Shown: piece by piece, positions 6,770-11,809 of the stretch
Layout: the number at the start of each line of letters is the position of its first letter
Numbering within the stretch: the stretch's first letter is position 1
Assembly (NCBI GenBank): GCA_022360075.1
Contig: JAKSDN010000435.1
Location: forward strand, 1 to 11,809
Direction of reading: 5' to 3'
Source: Kiloniellales bacterium
GTDB taxonomy: Bacteria; Pseudomonadota; Alphaproteobacteria; Kiloniellales; JAKSDN01
DNA length: 11,809 nucleotides
Translations under genes and position numbers: made by a program
The notes under the pieces: generated by a model
The model's input: the letters and a program-made list of their open reading frames with translations, nothing else
Databases searched by the model: none
What the model was told of the DNA's origin: nothing

Positions 6770-7903
6770 TCACGTCGTGACGAAGAGCTGCCGGGGAAAG
6801 TCGGTCAGCTTCTCGTGACCGCTCTCGGTGACGGTGATCGTCTCGGACATGCCGAATCCGCGCGCCAGCACGTAGGTGTGGAAGGTCATGCCGGGCTCGA
6901 AGCGCCAGGTCGCGCCCGGGGCCGCCTCGAGCGGCTCGCCGCCGCTCGGTTGCAGCAGCAGGCCGACCGAGTAGAAGGTCTTGTTGGTGTAGCTCTCGGC
7001 AAGCCCCGCGTTCAAGACGCCCTCGCGGTAGATACGGTCCGGCACGGAGGCCGCGACTCCCGGCCCCACCTCGGCGATCGCGCGGTCCTGAATCTCGACC
7101 AGTCGCGCGACCGTCTCGTGGTCGGCGTCGCTCGCCGAGCCGGCCTTGATGGGGCGCATGAAGCGGGCGTGGTAGTGCCGGACGTTGGGCGTGGTCTCGA
7201 CCTGGACGTGGTCCCCCTCTTCGATCACGCGGTCGCTGTAGCCGCCGTGCAGATGAAAGGCGCGCTCGCCGGAGGATAGCACGCCGGGGCCGGGCAGGTC
7301 GCTGCCGGCGCGGATCATGGCGGCGCAGATCTCGGCCGCCAGCACCCGCTCCGAGGTGCCCGGCCGGGCCGTGTCGACCGCCGCCCGCATGCCGGCCGCG
7401 GCGGCCGCGGCGGCGCGGCGCTGGTAGTCGATCTCCGCGGCCGATTTGATCAGGCGCAGGCGCGAAACCAGGTCGCTCGCATCGACCAGCTCGAGATCGG
7501 GCAGGGCTTCCCGCAGCTCGGCATGGCGCTTGGCGTTGAGCTGCCAGGAGGCGAGCTCGATGCCGACGCGGCCGGCGCGGCCGATCCGACGCGTGACGGC
7601 ACGAAGCGCGACCTCGATCTTCGGATCGGAGTCCGACCAGAGCTCGCGGTCCTCGAAGACGCAGGTCGAGTCGAGGTAGTAGGCCTCCATGTCGCGGCAG
7701 ACCAGACAGGGCTCGCCCTCGGCCGGGACGATCGCGAACTGGAACGACCCGTAGCCGCGCGTGAAGAAGCCGGTCAGGTAGGTGACCGTCTCCGGCTGGA
7801 ACGCGAGGAGCGCCACCAGGTGACGCTCCCGCAATCTCTCTTGAACCCGTTCCAGGCGGGCGAGGTACTCCCCGCGCTGGAACCAGTGGGCCGGCTCGAC
7901 CAC
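6770..7903 (-). CDS. M24/creatinase-fold hydrolase lacking the metal-binding residues
   Basis: This gene encodes 377 residues with an N-terminal creatinase-type domain (about 10-150) and a C-terminal pita-bread domain (about 155-370). In metallo-aminopeptidases of this fold five residues (D, D, H, E, E) bind two metals. Here the corresponding places read E236 (VQVETTP), A246 in HYHARF, S312 in FYSVGL, and a non-acidic residue around 342-345. Only the last Glu (E354, GMSETITVTESG) is kept. Histidines H217, H219, H243 and H245 remain available. Loss of the metal site is known in creatinase and in ectoine hydrolase-type (DoeA/EutD) enzymes, which cleave amidine or guanidine-like C-N bonds rather than peptides. 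A similar non-peptidase role is inferred. Start: GTG at 7903, 7 bases after the binding-protein stop; no strong ribosome site, so the start is less certain. A run of seven alanines (164-170) begins the catalytic domain. Confidence 0.85.
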   Translation of the reverse strand: MVEPAHWFQRGEYLARLERVQERLRERHLVALLAFQPETVTYLTGFFTRGYGSFQFAIVPAEGEPCLVCRDMEAYYLDSTCVFEDRELWSDSDPKIEVALRAVTRRIGRAGRVGIELASWQLNAKRHAELREALPDLELVDASDLVSRLRLIKSAAEIDYQRRAAAAAAAGMRAAVDTARPGTSERVLAAEICAAMIRAGSDLPGPGVLSSGERAFHLHGGYSDRVIEEGDHVQVETTPNVRHYHARFMRPIKAGSASDADHETVARLVEIQDRAIAEVGPGVAASVPDRIYREGVLNAGLAESYTNKTFYSVGLLLQPSGGEPLEAAPGATWRFEPGMTFHTYVLARGFGMSETITVTESGHEKLTDFPRQLFVTT

Positions 7904-7910
7904 CGCTGGC

Positions 7911-8969
7911 CTAATTCTGCAGCAGGGCGGTGTAGCGCTCGGTCAAATCGCCCAGGCGGTCGGCCCAGTAGTCAGGGTCGAGGAACATCGACTTCGCGAG
8001 CCTTTCCGGCGTCGAGGGCAGCCGCTCTGCGCGCGCCTCGTCGATGTACTGCCAGGCCTTTTCGGTCACCGGCCCATAGGACACGTACTTGCTGAACTCG
8101 CCCTGGGCCTTCGGCGTGACCATGAAGTTGAGGAGCTTGACCGCCGCCTCCTTGTTGGGCGCGCCCTTGACGATCATGAAGTAGCCAACCTGGGCGATCG
8201 TGCCCTCCCACGACATCTTGATTGGCAGCCCCTCGTCGATGCCGGTCTGGAAGCGGCCGTTCCAGCCGTTGGCCATGACCACTTCTCCGCTGCCGAGCGC
8301 CTGCACGGGCTGGGCACCACTGTGCCACCACACCGCCACGTGCGGCTTGATCTCCTCGATCTTGCGCATGGCGCGATCGAGTCCCTCGTCGGTCGAGAGG
8401 ACTTTGTAGACATCGGCCGGCGCCACGCCGTCGGCGAGCAGCGCGGCTTCGAGCACCGTGTTGGGCCGGTCGTACATCGCCCGCTTACCGGGGAACTTCT
8501 CCACGTCCCAGAAGTCGGCCCAGGTCTTCGGCTGCGGGCCGCCATCGGGAAAGGCTTCGGTGGAGAAGGCGAAGACCGTCGAGAAGATCTCCGAGGGCAC
8601 GCCGTAGGGATTGCGCGCGCCAGCGATGACGTGGCTCTGATCGACCATGTCGTCGGTGATCTCTTCGAACAGCCCCAGCTTCACGCCGCGCGCGAGTCCG
8701 GAGCCGCCGGCCGTGACCACGTCCCACGACACGGTGTTGGTCTCGATCATGGCCTTGATCTTGGCCGTCTCGGGACCCGTGTCCTCGATGACCTCGACAC
8801 CCGTCTGCTTCGAGAAAGGCTCGATCCAGGCCTTTCGAATGGCCTCCTGATAGGAGCCGCCCCAACTCGAGAACACCAGCTCCTCGGCCTGCACCGACGA
8901 GGCGCCCGACAGGCTCGACACCGCCAGGCAGACGGCCAAGCCCAGTGATCCTTTCAACAAGTCCCTCAT
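7911..8969 (-). CDS. Periplasmic substrate-binding protein, PotD-like
   Basis: This gene encodes 352 residues. It is the secreted solute receptor of the importer encoded just downstream. An N-terminal signal peptide is clear: basic MRDLLK, a hydrophobic core (about 8-22), and a likely cleavage after VQA at residue 28. The mature protein begins EELVFSSWGGSYQEA, typical of spermidine/putrescine-type extracellular binding proteins (COG0687-like). Further family segments are SWDVVTAGGSGLARG, PYGVPSEIFSTVFAFSTEAF, and VWWHSGAQPVQALGSGEVVMANGWNGR. Polyamine specificity is not proved, because this family also binds opines, amino acid derivatives and other small organic cations. The ATG at 8969 is chosen because a perfect AGGAGGTGA lies 5 bases upstream. 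The in-frame GTG two codons earlier falls inside that ribosome site. Confidence 0.93.
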   Translation of the reverse strand: MRDLLKGSLGLAVCLAVSSLSGASSVQAEELVFSSWGGSYQEAIRKAWIEPFSKQTGVEVIEDTGPETAKIKAMIETNTVSWDVVTAGGSGLARGVKLGLFEEITDDMVDQSHVIAGARNPYGVPSEIFSTVFAFSTEAFPDGGPQPKTWADFWDVEKFPGKRAMYDRPNTVLEAALLADGVAPADVYKVLSTDEGLDRAMRKIEEIKPHVAVWWHSGAQPVQALGSGEVVMANGWNGRFQTGIDEGLPIKMSWEGTIAQVGYFMIVKGAPNKEAAVKLLNFMVTPKAQGEFSKYVSYGPVTEKAWQYIDEARAERLPSTPERLAKSMFLDPDYWADRLGDLTERYTALLQN

Positions 8970-8971
8970 GC

Positions 8972-8980
8972 TCACCTCCT
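8972..8980 (-). promoter_or_regulatory. Strong Shine-Dalgarno site of the binding-protein gene
   Basis: AGGAGGTGA on the minus strand is a full match to the 16S rRNA tail, 5 bases before ATG 8969. It fixes that start over the GTG at 8975. It is the strongest ribosome site in the operon, fitting the excess of binding protein usually needed by ABC importers. Confidence 0.85.
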
Positions 8981-9047
8981 GTCTTTGTCGTCTTGTTGCT
9001 TTCCGTGACGGCCCTCGGCCGCCGCTTGTTCGACACTCTCGGCCTGG

Positions 9048-9785
9048 CTAAGCCGCACCGCAGAGGCGAACGAAGTTCGACAGCATGGTCTTGGCCTCTT
9101 CGGCCTCGACCGCGGACTCATGGAGCCGTTCGACGTCGGCACCGTCCTTTTCCAGGCGCTCACGGTTCTCCTCGAACCAGACGCGCGACTGGGCCAGGGT
9201 GATCTCGGGATGGCCCTGGATGCCCCAGATCGGCAGGTCGCGATAGCGCCAGATCTGGTTCGGACAGAGGTCGCTGCTGGCCAGGATCGTCATGTCCGCA
9301 TGGTCCGCGCGCACCTCGTCGTTGTGCCAGACGAACATCTCGACACGATCGCCAAGCCCTTCCATGAGCGTATCGCCGGCCCGCGCGGCGCTGAGGGGAA
9401 GCCACTTGTAGCCGACCTCGCAGAAGGAGCGGCGGAACACCTGGTCGCGACCGCAGAGCGCCGACGCCAGGATCTGGCTGCCGAAGCAGATGCCGAGAGT
9501 CGGCAGGCCGCGCGCGGCGATCTCGACGATCAGGTCGTGCTGGCGATGGATGAAATCGATGTCTTCGTAGGCGCCGTGCGGGCTGCCGGAGATGAAGACC
9601 CCGCTATAGGGCTCGAGGCTGTCCGGATATTCGCCCTGATAGGCCCAGAAGCTGTCGACCGTGAGCCCGGCGGCGGCGAAGCGCTCGTCGAGCCGCGACA
9701 CCGTCTTTCGCTTTGTCCCGTTCTGCAGATAGAGCAGACGGCCGCGCGTCCCACCTTGTCCCGTGGTTTCCGCAACGGGGCTCAT
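9048..9785 (-). CDS. Class I glutamine amidotransferase-like hydrolase (stand-alone)
   Basis: This gene encodes 245 residues forming a single class I glutamine amidotransferase domain, without a synthetase partner. The nucleophile is C100 in PTLGICFGSQ, and the other triad members are H192 and E194 in WGIQGHPE. An oxyanion or entry motif FISGSPHGAYED is at 64-75, and WHNDEV is at 153-158. The family (GMP-synthase-like amidotransferases, COG0518 type) hydrolyses gamma-glutamyl amide bonds. Stand-alone members occur in catabolic operons where they may cleave gamma-glutamyl intermediates, as PuuD (a different subfamily) does in putrescine use. Its start codon overlaps the gntR stop (ATGA at 9782-9785), so it is translationally coupled to the regulator. 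A 78-base gap separates it from the binding-protein gene. Function in this pathway is inferred; the true substrate is unknown. Confidence 0.85.
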   Translation of the reverse strand: MSPVAETTGQGGTRGRLLYLQNGTKRKTVSRLDERFAAAGLTVDSFWAYQGEYPDSLEPYSGVFISGSPHGAYEDIDFIHRQHDLIVEIAARGLPTLGICFGSQILASALCGRDQVFRRSFCEVGYKWLPLSAARAGDTLMEGLGDRVEMFVWHNDEVRADHADMTILASSDLCPNQIWRYRDLPIWGIQGHPEITLAQSRVWFEENRERLEKDGADVERLHESAVEAEEAKTMLSNFVRLCGAA

Positions 9786-10480
9786 GAGCCCTGTCCCGCC
9801 ATGATCGCCGTCAGGATGCCCTGCTTGACGTTTTCCAGGTGCCGATGCATGAGCCCATGGGCGCGCTGGGCATCGCGGGCCTCCATGGCTTCGAGGATCT
9901 CCAAATGCTCGGCGCGGCCGGGCTCGAAACGGCTGGGGATACGGCGCAGGCCGAACATGCGGGTCTTGTTGCGCAGGTCTTCGATCGTCCGCTTCAGCAG
10001 GCGGTTGCCGCTCGCCTCGGCGATGCCGAGATGCAACAGGTCGTCGACCGCGCGGTGGTCGGCGTCGCTCGTCGCGCCGGGATCGCTCATCTCTTCGAGC
10101 GCGCGGCGCAGTTCCGCCAAGGCGGCCGGCGGCAGACGCTCGGTCGCCAGGCGAACCGCCTCGCATTCGAGCAGCCGCCGCATCTCCAGGATCTCCATGA
10201 CCTCCTGCACGGTGACGCTGGTCACGACCATGTTGCGGCCCTGGCGGGCGACGTAGCCCTCGCCTTCGAGCCGGCCGAGCGCTTCGCGCAGCGGCGTGCG
10301 CGAGACGCCCAGGAGCACCGCGAGGCGCCGCTCGGGAATGATCGAGCCGCCGGAAAGATCGCCGCTGAGAATCATCTCCAGCACGCTCTCGTAAGACCGG
10401 TTCGAAAGCCTCGAAGGGTGCAGATCGGCCAAGGACGGCGGCGACTTCGCCTCCTGCTGTGCGCTTACCTCGGCGGCCAT
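9782..10480 (-). CDS. GntR-family transcriptional regulator, FCD (FadR-type) subfamily
   Basis: This gene encodes 232 residues. A winged helix-turn-helix occupies about 26-86, with the recognition region PERRLAVLLGVSRTPLREALGRLEGEGYV at 49-77. The C-terminal FCD domain (about 92-222) is all-helical and typically binds a carboxylate effector, often via a metal. Candidate ligands are D146 and H150 (DDLLH), H192 (EHLEIL) and H214 (MHRHL). The ATG at 10480 has GGAAAGG close upstream, and the family N-terminus fits. The longer open frame upstream is a shadow of the divergent gene. The regulator heads the operon and overlaps the amidotransferase gene by four bases. It probably represses its own operon and the divergent lyase through the site at 10525-10534, with relief by a pathway intermediate. 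Effector unknown. Confidence 0.93.
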   Translation of the reverse strand: MAAEVSAQQEAKSPPSLADLHPSRLSNRSYESVLEMILSGDLSGGSIIPERRLAVLLGVSRTPLREALGRLEGEGYVARQGRNMVVTSVTVQEVMEILEMRRLLECEAVRLATERLPPAALAELRRALEEMSDPGATSDADHRAVDDLLHLGIAEASGNRLLKRTIEDLRNKTRMFGLRRIPSRFEPGRAEHLEILEAMEARDAQRAHGLMHRHLENVKQGILTAIMAGQGS

Positions 10481-10504
10481 GACGCCTTTCCGTGTCGATA
10501 GGTC

Positions 10505-10533
10505 TAGATAAAACAATAAGATCTTTGTATACC
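10505..10533 (+). promoter_or_regulatory. Possible promoter of the divergent DapA-like gene
   Basis: TAGATA (10505-10510) and TATACC (10528-10533) are separated by 17 bases, each matching the consensus at four positions. The -10 overlaps the candidate GntR operator. TTGTAT (10525-10530) with TAAATT (10548-10553) is an alternative. Neither is strong, so the exact promoter is uncertain. Confidence 0.3.
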
Positions 10534-10542
10534 AGTTGTCTA
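10513..10542 (-). promoter_or_regulatory. Predicted promoter of gntR operon
   Basis: On the minus strand, TAGACA (10542-10537, five of six consensus matches) is followed after 18 bases by TATTGT (10518-10513, four of six). The predicted leader to the gntR ATG is about 25 bases. The region is markedly AT-rich. The candidate operator 10525-10534 lies within the spacer, as expected for autorepression. Confidence 0.4.
10525..10534. promoter_or_regulatory. Candidate FCD-GntR operator TTGTATACCA
   Basis: TTGTATACCA is a near-palindrome (GTATAC core). It fits the GT-x-x-AC pattern of FadR/FCD-type operators, and it sits in the middle of the divergent gntR/lyase intergenic region, overlapping promoter elements of both genes. 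No second copy was seen by eye elsewhere in the window. Confidence 0.5.
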
Positions 10543-10609
10543 TGAAATAAATTCCAATTGGCCACCAATGTGGCTCGTTCTGGGTCCTGAGGGTAGAAGA
10601 GAGGCGTGC

Positions 10610-11530
10610 ATGATCTCCGAGAAGACGAAAGGCATCTTCGCGATCACGGCCACGCCCTTTCGCGACGACGGGGCGCTGGACCTCGACAGCGCGGACAGCC
10701 TGATCGAGCGGACCTTGGAGACCGGCGTCCATGGCCTGACGATCCTCGGCATCATGGGCGAGGCCAACAAGCTGTCGACGGAGGAATCTGTCGCCTTCAC
10801 CCAGCACGTGATGGCGCGGGTTGCCGGCCGCGTGCCGGTGGTCGTCGGGGTCAGCGCGATGGGCAGCGACAACCTCGTCGATCTGTCGCAGCGCTCCATG
10901 GATCTCGGCGCAGCCGGCGTCATGATCGCGCCGCCGCCGATCCTCAAGACCGAGGTCCAGATCCACGGCTACTTCAGCGAGCTCTTCGGCATGCTCGGGG
11001 ATGCCGTACCCGTCTGCTACCAGGACTATCCGACGACGACGGCCGTGCACATCTCGGTGCCCACCTTCAACCGCCTCGTGGACGACTTCTCCCAGCTCGT
11101 CATGCTCAAGATGGAGGACTTTCCGGGGCTGAAGAAGCTGACCCAGGTCATCGAGTCGGCGGAGCCGCAAGGCCGGCGCCGGGTCAGCATCCTCGGCGCG
11201 AACGGCGGGCTCTACTATCCGCTCGAGCTGCGGCGCGGCGCCGACGGGGCGATGACGGGCTTTGCCTATCCGGAAATGCTGGTGCGGGTCTACGATCTCT
11301 TCATGAAGGGCGAGGTCGAAGCGGCCGAGGATCTCTTCGATCTCTATCTGCCGATCGTGCGCTACGAGTTCCAGCTCGGCCTGGGGCTCGCCATCCGCAA
11401 GGAGATCCTGCGGCGCCGCGGCTTCATCAAGTCGAGCAAGGTCCGCGCGCCCGGCCCCAAGCTGGACGCGCGTGACCACGAGGAGCTCGAGGTCTTGATG
11501 CGGCGGCTGGAGGCGCGGATCGGAGGCTGA
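10610..11530 (+). CDS. Dihydrodipicolinate synthase-family lyase/aldolase (not a true DapA)
   Basis: This gene encodes 306 residues forming the (beta/alpha)8 class I aldolase fold of the DHDPS/N-acetylneuraminate lyase family. The likely Schiff-base lysine is K167 (VMLKMED), and the conserved tyrosine is Y137 (VCYQDYP). The GTTGE motif of DHDPS is replaced by GIMGEANKLS (47-56), losing both threonines. The arginine that binds aspartate semialdehyde after the YNVP motif is absent (YQDYPTTT). It is therefore unlikely to make dihydrodipicolinate. Relatives act as 2-oxo-acid aldolases, sugar-acid dehydratases or hydroxyproline-pathway deaminases, and one of these roles for a 2-oxo acid intermediate is inferred. 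The ATG at 10610 has GAGAGG 5 bases upstream and matches the family N-terminus. The in-frame ATG at 10568 lacks a ribosome site. It is transcribed divergently from gntR, which probably controls it. Confidence 0.9.
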   Translation: MISEKTKGIFAITATPFRDDGALDLDSADSLIERTLETGVHGLTILGIMGEANKLSTEESVAFTQHVMARVAGRVPVVVGVSAMGSDNLVDLSQRSMDLGAAGVMIAPPPILKTEVQIHGYFSELFGMLGDAVPVCYQDYPTTTAVHISVPTFNRLVDDFSQLVMLKMEDFPGLKKLTQVIESAEPQGRRRVSILGANGGLYYPLELRRGADGAMTGFAYPEMLVRVYDLFMKGEVEAAEDLFDLYLPIVRYEFQLGLGLAIRKEILRRRGFIKSSKVRAPGPKLDARDHEELEVLMRRLEARIGG

Positions 11531-11613
11531 TCCCGTTCCATGGGACCCCGTCTCTTCGGTACTCCGTCCATATGGAGCCCCCCTTCATGCCGAGCCTATC
11601 GAAGCCGGAAGTC
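11531..11613. other. Short spacer after the DapA-like gene
   Basis: No gene is visible here. Only short palindromes (such as CCATATGG) occur, with no convincing stem plus T-run terminator. It leads directly into the repeat copies that begin near 11614. Confidence 0.4.
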
Positions 11614-11672
11614 GACGAAGCTGCATGACCATGGTGCGTCCTTCGAGACGCGCCCTGAAGGACGCTCCTCAG
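11614..11672 (+). repeat. Truncated unit of the inverted-repeat family, copy C
   Basis: CTGCATGACCAT, then TGCGTCCTTCGAGACGC, a GC stem with one mismatch (GCGCCC/TGAA/GGACGC) and GCTCCTCAG match the left arm of copies A and B. The unit stops within the CCTCAGGATGAGG hairpin and runs straight into the AGAGCTTGTGAA start of copy B at 11671. It looks like a left arm cut off by, or adjoined to, the next copy. Confidence 0.75.
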
Positions 11673-11809
11673 AGCTTGTGAATTTATTGGCTCGAGCTTT
11701 CGGACGGTGCTGCATGACCATCCTGCGTCCTTCGAGACGCACCCTGTCGGGCGCTCCTCAGGATGAGGTACGTCTTTGGTGGCATTATGAAATGTCCTCA
11801 TCCTGAGGA
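11671..11809 (+). repeat. Inverted-repeat element, copy B (runs off the window)
   Basis: Bases 11671-11768 align without gaps to copy A 876-973. The 27-base spacer 11769-11795 is the same length as in copy A and shares the GGCATTA core. The opposite arm begins CCTCATCCTGAGGA at 11796 and is cut by the window edge. It has the same orientation as copy A, judged by the asymmetric loop. Confidence 0.8.

Noticed and set aside
7389..7414. GCC/GCG-rich run in the M24 gene as a possible tandem repeat or assembly error
   Set aside because: It encodes a short Ala run in a helix at the start of the catalytic domain; the frame is intact on both sides and such runs are common in high-GC genomes.
8970..8975. 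GTG at 8975 as start of the binding-protein gene
   Set aside because: It lies within the AGGAGGTGA ribosome site that serves ATG 8969.
9009..9021. Small CGGCC-CTC-GGCCG hairpin between the amidotransferase and binding-protein genes as terminator
   Set aside because: Only 5 bp with no T-run; expected by chance at this GC content and within what looks like one operon.
9120..10256. Long plus-strand frames opposite real genes (for example 1336-2268, 4142-5473, 5077-6165, 9120-10256)
   Set aside because: They lie antisense to genes with clear family motifs, have shadow-type composition rich in Arg, Gly, Ala and His, and show no recognisable domain. They follow from GC-rich third positions.
10568..10609. 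Earlier ATG for the DapA-like gene at 10568
   Set aside because: No Shine-Dalgarno sequence precedes it. The added 14 residues are not family-like, while ATG 10610 has GAGAGG at proper spacing.
10481..11479. N-terminal extension of the GntR regulator by about 330 residues
   Set aside because: The extension is antisense to the DapA-like gene and crosses the AT-rich promoter region. The regulator's family N-terminus and ribosome site fit ATG 10480.

Overview
The window is high-GC proteobacterial DNA with strong GC bias at third codon positions. That bias is why long spurious frames lie opposite the real genes. Gene families and operon style (Shine-Dalgarno sites, overlapping ATGA and TGATG junctions, an FCD-type GntR regulator, a polyamine/opine-type ABC importer, and dispersed hairpin repeats ending in CCTCATCCTGAGG) suggest an alphaproteobacterium, perhaps a Rhodospirillales-like or rhizobial-type soil or marine heterotroph. 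No rRNA, tRNA or marker gene is present to fix the genus.

Layout. (1) Positions 1-834, plus strand: the C-terminal part of a HyuA-type hydantoinase/ATP-dependent oxoprolinase subunit, followed by a compact hairpin. (2) Positions 835-1245: a convergent intergenic region holding a long inverted-repeat element (about 876-1089) and several smaller hairpins. (3) Positions 1246-3890, minus strand: pxpA-pxpB-pxpC, an ATP-dependent 5-oxoprolinase-type set, apparently with its own promoter and a palindromic operator at 3948-3980. (4) Positions 4055-10480, minus strand: gntR (FCD family), a class I glutamine amidotransferase-like hydrolase, a PotD-like binding protein, an M24/creatinase-fold hydrolase without the metal ligands, a fused double permease and a PotA-like ATPase. 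The genes are tightly packed and probably one operon. (5) Positions 10481-10609: a divergent AT-rich promoter/operator region. (6) Positions 10610-11530, plus strand: a dihydrodipicolinate synthase-family lyase that lacks key DHDPS residues. (7) Positions 11531-11809: more copies of the inverted-repeat family, running off the window edge.

How it may work together (inference): the binding protein, fused permease and ATPase would import a small nitrogenous compound. The M24-fold hydrolase and the amidotransferase-like hydrolase would open or cleave C-N or gamma-glutamyl bonds. PxpABC would convert a 5-oxoproline-like lactam to glutamate or an analogue using ATP, and the DapA-like enzyme would handle a 2-oxo acid intermediate. 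The FCD regulator probably senses a carboxylate metabolite and controls its own operon and the divergent lyase, possibly pxpABC too. The substrate cannot be read from sequence alone. Copies of the same repeat family flank this roughly 10 kb catabolic block on both sides.
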